Shown: positions 1 through 5,476, counted from the stretch's first letter. The stretch: 5,818 bases of DNA from Bacillota bacterium (GCA_023435645.1 JAEYRK010000056.1:1-5818), one strand, 5' to 3'. Translations and numbers: made by a program. The notes: generated by a model not told the origin, from the sequence alone.

Positions 1-42
1 AGGGATCATTCATCATTATTCATACGTTGTAAAGAAGGATGC

Positions 43-61
43 CTACTGTATTTTGCAGTAG
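43..61. repeat. Short hairpin in the leader region
   Basis: CTACTG at 43-48 is the exact reverse complement of CAGTAG at 56-61, with a 7-base loop. No T-run follows on the plus strand, so it is not a convincing terminator for anything upstream. It lies in the AT-rich 253-base stretch before the first gene, where I see no believable coding sequence. Confidence 0.3.
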
Positions 62-105
62 TATTATGAAGCGGCTTGTAATATAATGATATTTGATTAT
101 AACGA

Positions 106-180
106 TTCATAAAATACATGAAGGTAACGATACATAAACGAATGCCACTAGAATGTATGATACTTGATTTATGAACCTTC
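106..180. repeat. Nested inverted repeats upstream of the first gene
   Basis: GAAGGT (120-125) pairs with ACCTTC (175-180), and inside it ATACAT (130-135) pairs with ATGTAT (153-158). An alternative pairing joins TTCATAAA (106-113) with TTTATGAA (168-175). The heptamer TAACGAT occurs three times nearby, at 100, 125 and 185. The arms are visible in the sequence. A role as a structured leader or regulator-binding region for the gene at 254 is inference, and in DNA this AT-rich some inverted repeats arise by chance. Confidence 0.3.
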
Positions 181-253
181 CTAATAACGATATTTGAAAA
201 AACCAGAAAATAATGCAAGATGAATAATAACTTATAGAATCGGGGGAGAACTG

Positions 254-919
254 ATGGAACAGCTTAGGATTAAGTCATTGCTTGATTTAAAGGAAACAAT
301 CGCGGCGCAAGGGTTTGAGGGATGTACCTATCCCTGGGAGGTGCTGGGTAGGATAAATGATATAATTTTAACAATCGGTCCAAACCTGCCGGCTGAAGAA
401 TATGATAAAATCGGTGAGGATATCTGGATAGCAAAATCTGCTACCATAGCACCGACAGCCTATCTGGGCGGACCGGCCATCATCGGGAAGAAGGCTGAGA
501 TAAGACATTGTGCTTATATCAGAGGCAATGTCATTGTCGGAGAAGGAGCGGTGGTCGGGAATTCCACTGAGCTTAAGAATGTAATCCTGTTTAATAAGGT
601 GCAGGTACCTCATTATAACTATGTAGGAGATTCCATCCTGGGCTATAAAGCCCACATGGGAGCCGGAGCGATTACCTCCAATGTGAAATCAGATAAATCT
701 CTGGTTGAAGTGTCCACAGGAGAGGAAAGAGTCGCTACTGGATTAAAAAAATTTGGAGCAATCTTAGGCGATCATGTGGAGGTTGGCTGCAACAGTGTAC
801 TAAATCCCGGGTCGGTCATCGGCAGGAATACGAATATTTATCCTCTTTCCATGGTCAGAGGGGTTGTACCGGAGGGAAGCATCTACAAAAGAGCAGGTGA
901 AGTAGTACATAAAAAGTAA
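254..919 (+). CDS. Left-handed beta-helix acyltransferase-like protein (GlmU C-terminal-domain-like)
   Basis: The 221-residue protein is mostly imperfect hexapeptide repeats (about residues 55-210, for example IWIAKSATIAPTAYLG and AIIGKKAEI), the signature of a left-handed parallel beta-helix that trimerises in acyltransferases. Residues 120-126 (HYNYVGD) and 136-143 (GAGAITSN) closely match the acetyltransferase active-site region of GlmU, where the equivalent His is catalytic in acetylating glucosamine-1-phosphate. GlmU is about 450 residues. The N-terminal uridyltransferase domain with its GxGxGTRM-like loop is absent, and a short helical N-terminus of about 50 residues replaces it. Such proteins are often annotated as UDP-N-acetylglucosamine pyrophosphorylase, but that activity should not be expected here. 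It is more likely a cytoplasmic sugar or nucleotide-sugar acyltransferase of unknown substrate. The ATG at 254 is preceded by GGGGGAG at 242-248, which supports this start. It appears to be a single-gene unit. Confidence 0.85.
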   Translation: MEQLRIKSLLDLKETIAAQGFEGCTYPWEVLGRINDIILTIGPNLPAEEYDKIGEDIWIAKSATIAPTAYLGGPAIIGKKAEIRHCAYIRGNVIVGEGAVVGNSTELKNVILFNKVQVPHYNYVGDSILGYKAHMGAGAITSNVKSDKSLVEVSTGEERVATGLKKFGAILGDHVEVGCNSVLNPGSVIGRNTNIYPLSMVRGVVPEGSIYKRAGEVVHKK

Positions 920-944
920 GAAAAAGGGTTTCTTCCTCTTTTTC
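920..944 (+). terminator. Possible weak terminator after the beta-helix gene
   Basis: GAAAAAG (920-926) pairs with CTTTTTC (938-944), extended inwards by GG (927-928) with CC (935-936) across one bulged T. The stem begins directly after the TAA stop, and its 3' arm supplies the T-run. The stem is AT-rich and there is no separate T tail, so termination may be inefficient. Confidence 0.4.
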
Positions 945-1032
945 CATTCGGCAGTCTAAGCATATTGTGGCATAAGTACCCCCTGCAACCATGCATTTAT
1001 ATGAAAAACCCCCATTTTTACAGCTCTGGCAA

Positions 1033-1049
1033 AGTTTTTCTAAAAAACT
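1033..1049. repeat. Small AT-rich hairpin
   Basis: AGTTTTT (1033-1039) and AAAAACT (1043-1049) are perfect reverse complements around a 3-base loop. It lies in the 219-base gap before the Fe-S scaffold gene, about 90 bases upstream of the start codon. It could be a second weak terminator for the upstream gene or a chance feature of an A/T-run region. Confidence 0.25.
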
Positions 1050-1082
1050 ATGGACGAATGATAGGATTTATGCGAAAATATG

Positions 1083-1111
1083 TTAAGTAAATAACAGACA
1101 TACGCTATTCT
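1083..1111 (+). promoter_or_regulatory. Weak candidate promoter for the scaffold/GGGtGRT operon
   Basis: TTAAGT (1083-1088) and TATTCT (1106-1111) are separated by 17 bases and lie about 28 bases before the start codon. Both hexamers deviate from the sigma-A consensus, so this is only the best local candidate. The well-adapted look of the downstream genes suggests strong expression, so a better promoter or an activator may be involved. Confidence 0.25.
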
Positions 1112-1138
1112 ATGTAAATTGAAAGGAGTTTCAACAAC

Positions 1139-1831
1139 ATGATCTATTCACATGAGGTAAAAATGATGTGTCCTGTTACCCAGGGAGTGCACCATGGCGC
1201 AGCACCTATACCGGAAGAAGCTAAATGGGTAAAAGCAAAGGAAATATCCGATATCTCAGGATTAACCCATGGTGTCGGCTGGTGTGCACCGCAGCAGGGA
1301 ACCTGTAAATTAACATTAAACGTGAAAGACGGTGTTATTCAGGAAGCATTGGTAGAAACCATCGGCTGCTCCGGCATGACGCATTCCGCAGCAATGGCTT
1401 CTGAAATTTTACCGGGACTTACAATTCTTGAAGCATTGAATACTGATTTGGTTTGTGACGCGATTAATACAGCAATGAGGGAGTTATTCCTTCAGATCGT
1501 TTATGGTAGAACCCAGAGTGCTTTCTCTGAGGACGGACTTCCGATCGGAGCCGGCTTAGAGGATTTAGGAAAAGGTCTCCGCAGCCAGGTAGGAACCATG
1601 TATGGTACACTTGCAAAGGGTCCCCGTTATCTGGAAATGACCGATGGCTATGTTACAGGTATCGCATTGGATGAGAACAGTGAGATCATCGGTTATCAGT
1701 TCGTAAACTTCGGTAAAATGATGGACTTCATCAAAAAAGGTGAAGATGCCAATACAGCATTTGAGAAATCCAAGGGCCAGTATGGCCGTGTCGCTGATGC
1801 TGTTAAAATCATTGACCCGAGACACGAATAG
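1139..1831 (+). CDS. Iron-sulfur cluster assembly scaffold-like protein (NifU/IscU N-terminal family)
   Basis: The 230-residue protein carries an IscU/NifU-type core. Residues 75-93 (IGCSGMTHSAAMASEILPG) match the GCGSAIASS...G region around the second cluster-binding Cys of IscU, giving Cys77. Cys49 and Cys56 lie in GWCAPQQGTC, near where the first IscU Cys is expected. Cys106 does not align with the third scaffold Cys, and the segment where that Cys would lie (IVYGRTQSAFSEDG) has none, so the cluster ligands may differ from classical IscU. The protein is about 100 residues longer than IscU. Its C-terminal half (about 120-230) has no motif I recognise. AAAGGAG at 1122-1128 precedes the ATG by 10 bases. 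The gene is followed after 18 bases by the GGGtGRT gene, a pairing common in Clostridia that suggests a shared, probably Fe-S-related, function. Cytoplasmic; no signal peptide or membrane segment is seen. Confidence 0.85.
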   Translation: MIYSHEVKMMCPVTQGVHHGAAPIPEEAKWVKAKEISDISGLTHGVGWCAPQQGTCKLTLNVKDGVIQEALVETIGCSGMTHSAAMASEILPGLTILEALNTDLVCDAINTAMRELFLQIVYGRTQSAFSEDGLPIGAGLEDLGKGLRSQVGTMYGTLAKGPRYLEMTDGYVTGIALDENSEIIGYQFVNFGKMMDFIKKGEDANTAFEKSKGQYGRVADAVKIIDPRHE

Positions 1832-1833
1832 TG

Positions 1834-1840
1834 AAGGAGG
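1834..1840 (+). promoter_or_regulatory. Strong ribosome binding site of the GGGtGRT gene
   Basis: AAGGAGG sits 9 bases before the ATG at 1850, inside the 18-base gap after the scaffold stop codon. The near-perfect Shine-Dalgarno and short gap argue for one polycistronic message and high translation of the second gene. Confidence 0.75.
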
Positions 1841-1849
1841 ATACATACA

Positions 1850-2860
1850 ATGGCTTTATTTGAATCATATGAGAGAAGAATTAACCAGATCAATGCTGTA
1901 TTGAACAGCTATGGCATTGCTTCCATTGAAGAAGCTGAGAAGATTACCAAGGATGCCGGTCTGGATGTATATAACATGGTAAAGGGAATACAGCCCATCG
2001 CATTTGAAAACGCAGGCTGGGCATACATTGTTGGCGCAGCGATCGCAATCAAGAAGGGCGCCAGAAAAGCAGCAGATGCTGCTGCAGCCATCGGTGAAGG
2101 CTTACAGGCATTCTGTATCCCCGGCTCTGTAGCTGACCAGAGAAAGGTTGGCTTAGGTCATGGTAACCTCGGTAAAATGTTACTTGAGGAATCCACAGAG
2201 TGCTTCTGCTTCTTAGCAGGACATGAGTCCTTTGCAGCTGCAGAGGGCGCGATCGGTATCGCACAGTCTGCCAACAAGGTAAGAAAGAAGCCCTTAAGAG
2301 TTATCTTAAATGGACTTGGTAAGGATGCAGCGCAGATCATCTCCCGTATCAACGGCTTCACCCATGTTGAGACAGAGATGGACTACTACACCGGTGAGGT
2401 GAAGGAGGTTTTCCGCAAGGCGTACTCCAAGGGACCCAGAGCAGCCGTAAACTGCTATGGTGCGAATGATGTAACCGAAGGTGTTGCGATCATGCATAGG
2501 GAAGGTGTGGACGTATCCATCACCGGTAACTCCACCAATCCTACCAGATTCCAGCATCCCGTAGCAGGAACCTATAAGAAGGAATGTATTGATCAGGGTA
2601 AGAAGTACTTCTCCGTTGCTTCCGGTGGTGGTACAGGTAGAACCCTTCATCCGGATAACATGGCAGCTGGTCCTGCTTCCTACGGTATGACCGATACCAT
2701 GGGAAGAATGCACTCCGATGCTCAGTTCGCTGGCTCCTCCTCCGTTCCGGCTCACGTAGAAATGATGGGTCTGATCGGTGCAGGTAACAACCCCATGGTT
2801 GGTATGACTGTTGCAGTAGCGGTTTCCATTCAGGAAGCAGCTGAGGCAAATCGTTTTTAA
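1850..2860 (+). CDS. GGGtGRT family protein
   Basis: This 336-residue protein is identified by the family's namesake motif: SGGGTGRT at residues 258-265, followed by LHPDN. The family is widespread in anaerobic Firmicutes and some other anaerobes and, as far as I know, has no established biochemical function. Visible features are an Ala/Lys-rich helical stretch around 60-85 (AAIAIKKGARKAADAAAAIG), a Gly-rich stretch near 100-120 (VGLGHGNLGKMLLEE), and a Met/Gly-rich C-terminus (MMGLIGAGNNPMVGMTVAVAV) that is too mixed to be a membrane anchor. There is no signal peptide. Its codons are strongly biased to C- and G-ending synonyms for an AT-rich genome, suggesting abundant expression. Its position right after a NifU/IscU-like scaffold suggests it receives, uses or protects an Fe-S cluster or partners the scaffold; this is inference. 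Family assignment is confident, function is not. Confidence 0.92.
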   Translation: MALFESYERRINQINAVLNSYGIASIEEAEKITKDAGLDVYNMVKGIQPIAFENAGWAYIVGAAIAIKKGARKAADAAAAIGEGLQAFCIPGSVADQRKVGLGHGNLGKMLLEESTECFCFLAGHESFAAAEGAIGIAQSANKVRKKPLRVILNGLGKDAAQIISRINGFTHVETEMDYYTGEVKEVFRKAYSKGPRAAVNCYGANDVTEGVAIMHREGVDVSITGNSTNPTRFQHPVAGTYKKECIDQGKKYFSVASGGGTGRTLHPDNMAAGPASYGMTDTMGRMHSDAQFAGSSSVPAHVEMMGLIGAGNNPMVGMTVAVAVSIQEAAEANRF

Positions 2861-2863
2861 GAA

Positions 2864-2929
2864 ATGAGTAAAATAAAGGGTTGTAGAAACTGTGAGAAGT
2901 TACCAAATGTTATAAGAATTGATGAGTAG
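2864..2929 (+). CDS. Possible CxxC micro-ORF after the GGGtGRT gene
   Basis: An ATG three bases after the GGGtGRT stop codon opens 21 sense codons ending at TAG 2927-2929. The peptide contains GCRNCEKLP near its N-terminus, a CxxC pair in a basic context, and ends in IRIDE. There is no separate Shine-Dalgarno, so translation would rely on coupling to the upstream stop codon. It may be a chance open stretch, but the CxxC beside Fe-S-related genes makes it worth recording. No known family recognised. Confidence 0.25.
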   Translation: MSKIKGCRNCEKLPNVIRIDE

Positions 2930-2972
2930 CACACACATAGCACACAGGTAGCGCACAGATGTAGTACACAAT
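2927..2972. repeat. Degenerate 11-13 base tandem repeat
   Basis: Four imperfect units begin at 2927, 2938, 2949 and 2962: TAGCACACACA, TAGCACACAGG, TAGCGCACAGATG and TAGTACACAAT. The spacing is 11, 11 and 13 bases, near one helical turn. It lies between the operon's last stop codon and the hairpin at 2997. The role is unknown. It may be replication slippage or an RNA/DNA-binding repeat in the 3' untranslated region. Confidence 0.6.
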
Positions 2973-2996
2973 TCTAATAAACTTTAAAGCAATAAG

Positions 2997-3027
2997 AAAG
3001 GGATGTTCCGATATGGTACATCCCTTT
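2997..3027. terminator. Bidirectional intrinsic terminator
   Basis: AAAGGGATGT (2997-3006) is the perfect reverse complement of ACATCCCTTT (3018-3027). Inside, CC (3008-3009) can pair with GG (3015-3016) across a T-T mismatch, leaving a GATAT loop. The 3' arm ends in TTT and the DNA beyond is AT-rich on both sides. It would end the scaffold/GGGtGRT message on the plus strand. It also lies 11 bases past the stop codon of the minus-strand recombinase remnant, so it could serve both. Confidence 0.7.
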
Positions 3028-3038
3028 AAATATTAATT

Positions 3039-3113
3039 CTATTTTGCTATTTTACAGATCTCTTTTTGCATCTGCTCCATGGTTCTATGAGTATATACTT
3101 TATCAACAAAGGA
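3039..3113 (-). pseudogene. Remnant of a minus-strand protein C-terminus, possibly tyrosine recombinase
   Basis: On the minus strand 24 codons are open between a TGA at 3116-3114 and the TAG at 3041-3039. They read SFV, then DKVYTHRTMEQMQKEICKI, then AK. A Y-T-H followed by an amphipathic Lys/Glu helix is the usual end of phage- and ICE-type tyrosine recombinases, where this Tyr is the DNA-cleaving nucleophile. No upstream part (R, HxxR) is present; the plus-strand serine recombinase remnant begins within a few bases. The hairpin 2997-3027 sits where this gene's terminator would be. The match rests on a short stretch, so the family call is tentative. Confidence 0.4.
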
Positions 3114-3120
3114 TCAATAG

Positions 3121-3452
3121 GATATTGTAGATCAATTGACGGCAATAGGTGTTCACTTAGTCAGCAGTGAGGAAAGATTAGATACATCAACTTCAACTGG
3201 TAAGTTAATGCTGACTATGATTGCTGCTATAAATGAGTTTGAGCGCGCCAACCTTCTCGAAAGGCAGAAAGAAGGGATTGCATTGGCAGTAAAGGAAGGA
3301 AAATATAAAGGTCGGAAGGAAGTAAGCATACCGGACTTTGGAAAGCATTATGACAGGTATATGCGAAGAGAAGTAAGGTTCAATTACCAAAGGAACTGGG
3401 AATGACTCGACCGACATTGGATAAGTTAATCGCAGAGCATGAAAGTAAATAA
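3121..3452 (+). pseudogene. Decayed serine recombinase (resolvase/invertase family)
   Basis: Reading from 3121 (DIVDQLTAIGVHLVS) through RLDTSTSTGKLMLTMIAAI and NEFERANLLERQKEG, this is the C-terminal half of a resolvase catalytic domain with its long E-helix, then the hinge KYKGRK. The N-terminal half with the nucleophilic Ser and the Arg cluster is missing, and the frame is closed by TAG at 3118-3120 immediately upstream. Near 3374-3378 the frame shifts by a net -1. In the shifted frame it continues as KVQLPKELGMTRPTLDKL, ending IAEHESK and TAA at 3450-3452, a good helix-turn-helix DNA-binding domain. A 4-base loss between two AAG-like repeats in an ancestral GTAAGCAAGGTT-like sequence would explain the shift. 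Without correction the frame ends at 3405. It cannot be an active recombinase; it marks a former mobile element. Confidence 0.85.
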
Positions 3453-3460
3453 CTATCACA

Positions 3461-3493
3461 GGCAGCAGGATTATTCTTGTTGCCTTTTCTTTT
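3461..3493 (+). terminator. Intrinsic terminator of the serine recombinase remnant
   Basis: GGCAGCAGGA (3461-3470) pairs with TCTTGTTGCC (3475-3484) through 10 pairs, two of them G-U in RNA, around a TTAT loop. It is followed directly by TTTTCTTTT. It starts 8 bases after the shifted-frame stop codon at 3452, which independently supports that codon as the true end of the ancestral gene. Confidence 0.85.
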
Positions 3494-3738
3494 GTGTGGA
3501 ATATAGTAGTATACTCACGAATAGATAAGTATGTATGAGAATATGTGTGTATGAGCGTGATATTTGACATACCAGATTGTTCTATGGCTATAAACACATT
3601 ATTTCATCCATAAAAAACGGCAAAAATGTCATAATACGAGGTCGCATTATAGTGACTGGGGTAAGGGTTATTTGGCAGGGGGCCGGGTAGGTGTATTCAC
3701 CTCCAGATCGCAAAAAAAACAAACAAGGCACTCGGGTA
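3494..3738. other. Intergenic stretch with a G-rich patch
   Basis: I see no supportable gene in about 245 bases. Most is AT-rich, but 3658-3687 holds four G-runs (3658-3661, 3665-3667, 3678-3682, 3685-3687), followed by a small hairpin AGGTG (3689-3693) / CACCT (3698-3702) and an A-run at 3712-3719. The sharp change in composition and the nearby recombinase remnants suggest a leftover of a mobile element, for example a transfer or attachment region, but no known oriT or att core is recognised. Confidence 0.3.
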
Positions 3739-3776
3739 TTAAAAAACTACCAACTGGATATTGATAGTTGATAGTT
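3739..3776 (-). terminator. Intrinsic terminator of the DUF5677-like gene
   Basis: On the minus strand AACTATCAACT (3776-3766) pairs with AGTTGGTAGTT (3755-3745), 11 pairs including one U-G, around a 10-base loop. A run of T follows (through 3741). It begins 8 bases past the TGA stop codon at 3786-3784, which fixes its orientation. Confidence 0.8.
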
Positions 3777-3783
3777 GTACAAA

Positions 3784-4761
3784 TCACATTACTTCACAGT
3801 AATTATCATCACTAAAACATGTTTCTTCTGTTTCCTGATAATATTTCTTAATTTTACCTATCCATTTACTAAATGCAGACATTGCTACAATACTATCCCC
3901 ATGTGGATACAAAGAGAAAAAATCGGCCGTCACAACAGTTAATGATATAGCCGAATTTATGGCTGAAATGCTAACACCATAATCAGAATGCCCAACTGAA
4001 AGAGCATTGATATCCTTTTTATTGCCTACTCTATATACAGTCCCCTGGGGAGATGCATGAACAACCTGATTAGATAAATTATACATATCTCTCCATACCT
4101 TTGTAGCAAATTCACATTCTTGTTGAATAGCTGCAAAAGTTATGTATCTTTTGTTATACTTCTTAAAACAATCTGCTTCTCTGGCCCACTCATATCTATC
4201 ATCACTATCAGCCGCATCCAAAAAAGATTTTGCTACCTTCTGTCCATATTTCCTAATAAAAGCTGTTATTATACTTAATTCATACATAGAACGCCATCGG
4301 GCATAGGCTCCATCAGCAAAACCATTCCTATTTAATGTTAGAATTTCAAGGTATTCTTGGCAAGACCTAGCATGAATAACTTGCAACGCATAAAACACAT
4401 CTATATTATCAGTAACGCTTAAATTTTCAGTAATATAATTAGTGAATGCTTCCGTAGATTCTAAGACACAAATATAAAGAGCTTCCGATGCAATAAAAGC
4501 TTTCCCCCATTTTTGCTCGTGTCTGGCTAAGAATTCCTGCGTAAAAGCTCGATTTTCAATCGCTTTTTCATACATAATTTCATCAATGGTTTTGACGGCA
4601 TTATCAGAAATCAGTTCAATAATTTTTTCGTACATGTCAATAAAGCCATCAGATTCAGTAAATTCAAGTATTTTATCAATTTCCGTGCCATTTTCTATAT
4701 AATCACTTATTATCTTATTAAGTTGATTGATTATCATATCATTGGTTAAATCGTTAGCCAT
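3784..4761 (-). CDS. DUF5677-like hypothetical protein
   Basis: The 325-residue protein has an acidic helical N-terminus (about 1-80), then residues 125-170 (YALQVIHARSCQEYLEILTL...GAYARWRSMYELSIITAFI). This matches the pattern I associate with DUF5677: a helix ending in a nucleus of Arg, a Gly/Ala turn, and an R-S-x-x-E helix. A second conserved-looking block is YNLSNQVVHAS at 227-237, whose LS...H arrangement is also typical. No signal peptide is seen; residues 262-280 are moderately hydrophobic but not clearly transmembrane. Function is not established. AAGGGGAGGA (4775-4766) lies 4 bases before the ATG at 4761, confirming the start. The gene has its own promoter and terminator, so it is not co-transcribed with the toxin gene upstream. 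Codons are AT-rich, unlike the scaffold/GGGtGRT operon, consistent with acquired accessory DNA. Confidence 0.75.
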   Translation of the reverse strand: MANDLTNDMIINQLNKIISDYIENGTEIDKILEFTESDGFIDMYEKIIELISDNAVKTIDEIMYEKAIENRAFTQEFLARHEQKWGKAFIASEALYICVLESTEAFTNYITENLSVTDNIDVFYALQVIHARSCQEYLEILTLNRNGFADGAYARWRSMYELSIITAFIRKYGQKVAKSFLDAADSDDRYEWAREADCFKKYNKRYITFAAIQQECEFATKVWRDMYNLSNQVVHASPQGTVYRVGNKKDINALSVGHSDYGVSISAINSAISLTVVTADFFSLYPHGDSIVAMSAFSKWIGKIKKYYQETEETCFSDDNYCEVM

Positions 4762-4791
4762 ATAATCCTCCCCTTAAACGCTACTAAGTTA

Positions 4792-4837
4792 ATTATATAG
4801 AATTTTATATTGACTATCAACAAACTTTTGTCAATAT
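4792..4837 (-). promoter_or_regulatory. Promoter region of the DUF5677-like gene with a split palindrome
   Basis: On the minus strand TTGATA (4820-4815) and TATAAT (4797-4792) are exactly 17 bases apart, a good sigma-A promoter placing the start about 25 bases before the ribosome site. A second option is TTGACA (4834-4829) with TATAAA (4809-4804), at 19 bases. Both lie on a perfect inverted repeat, ATATTGAC (4807-4814) and GTCAATAT (4830-4837), with half-sites 23 bases centre to centre, about two helical turns. That geometry suits a dimeric repressor; this is inference. Confidence 0.6.
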
Positions 4838-4894
4838 TCGTCATTTATTCATCGCTTGGCAGCACAATGGAGAACACTACAGTTGTTTAGAACT

Positions 4895-4927
4895 AAATAA
4901 AAAGCACCTACTTTTTACGGTAGATGC
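4895..4927 (-). terminator. Intrinsic terminator of the toxin gene
   Basis: On the minus strand GCATCTAC (4927-4920) pairs with GTAGGTGC (4911-4904), 8 pairs with one U-G, around CGTAAAAA. TTTTTATTT follows (4903-4895). It begins 9 bases after the TAA stop codon at 4938-4936, closing the toxin-antitoxin unit. Confidence 0.85.
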
Positions 4928-4935
4928 CGGATTGC

Positions 4936-5463
4936 TTACTGTTCTGATTCTAGTGTTGGAGCAACTTCTTGGGTGACTTTGATTATTCCCAGCTCTTCAT
5001 GAAAATTTATTAAAGATGATTCCCTAAATAACGGCTCTTTATCAATTCGATTTTTCATGGCCATTTTAATATATTTTTGTAAATATGTAAGCACTTCCTC
5101 TTTGATAATTTCGTAATCATTATTCAAAACATCTGCTTGAGAATCAGGAATTTTTTGAATGTCTTGATATTCGATATACTTACTATCGTTTATAATTAAT
5201 GAATATCTATAATCTAATCCCGCATTTGGCCGACTTTTAGATGGCACAGGATATCCGATTTTCCCAAATGGTCTATTTGCCAATCCTAATTTATTTCTCA
5301 ATGGAACATATATTGCATTATTATTATATATAAACGATATACACAAATGAGTTCGTTTAGACTGCTTAACAAAATTTCCTGAGTCAAGCATTTTCTTGAA
5401 GTCCGCATGGTCAATAAAATACTGCTCTTTGATAAAACAACAATTAGGTAATTTGCTATCCAT
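4936..5463 (-). CDS. Type III toxin-antitoxin system toxin, ToxN/AbiQ superfamily-like endoribonuclease
   Basis: The 175-residue protein is close to the usual length of type III toxins (ToxN is about 170). The order of elements fits: an N-terminal strand-turn region (FIKEQYFIDHADF, 10-22), a hydrophobic strand (LCISFIYNN, 40-48), YVPLR (52-56), then PVPSKSRPNAGLDYRYSLII (72-91) and a long C-terminal helix (118-135). The PLR...GLDY...II pattern is what I associate with CptN/TenpN-type toxins. These are MazF-fold RNases that cut A-rich RNA, including their own antitoxin transcript. I cannot assign the catalytic residue with confidence. The start at ATG 5463 is chosen because AGGAG (5473-5469) lies 5 bases upstream and because the longer frame from 5532 reads through the terminator and the second antitoxin repeat. 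The gene order antitoxin repeats, terminator, toxin is the hallmark of type III systems. Expression would depend on readthrough of the terminator at 5477-5499. The alternative is an unrelated protein beside a structured RNA. Confidence 0.75.
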   Translation of the reverse strand: MDSKLPNCCFIKEQYFIDHADFKKMLDSGNFVKQSKRTHLCISFIYNNNAIYVPLRNKLGLANRPFGKIGYPVPSKSRPNAGLDYRYSLIINDSKYIEYQDIQKIPDSQADVLNNDYEIIKEEVLTYLQKYIKMAMKNRIDKEPLFRESSLINFHEELGIIKVTQEVAPTLESEQ

Positions 5464-5476
5464 GTTCTCTCCTACG

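Noticed and set aside
6..218. Minus-strand open frame of 70 codons at the left edge
   Set aside because: It has no ribosome site, runs through inverted repeats and has an irregular composition; it is probably chance.
1565..1893. Minus-strand open frames opposite the scaffold gene and the operon junction
   Set aside because: They are antisense to well-supported coding sequence, and one crosses the strong ribosome site of the next gene.
2306..2906. Several minus-strand open frames opposite the GGGtGRT gene
   Set aside because: They are antisense shadows created by the strong codon bias of that gene and lack ribosome sites.
3205..3597. Minus-strand open frame of 130 codons
   Set aside because: It is the shadow of the serine recombinase remnant and runs through that gene's plus-strand terminator; its sequence shows no family features.
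3587..3647. Minus-strand micro-ORF of about 20 codons starting MRPRIMTF
   Set aside because: It has no ribosome site and no recognisable motif; chance is the simpler explanation.
3766..4821. Shared 9-mer ACTATCAAC at the DUF5677 terminator and promoter, as possible flanking repeats of an insertion
   Set aside because: The match is short and AT-rich, and both copies are already explained by the terminator stem and the promoter region.
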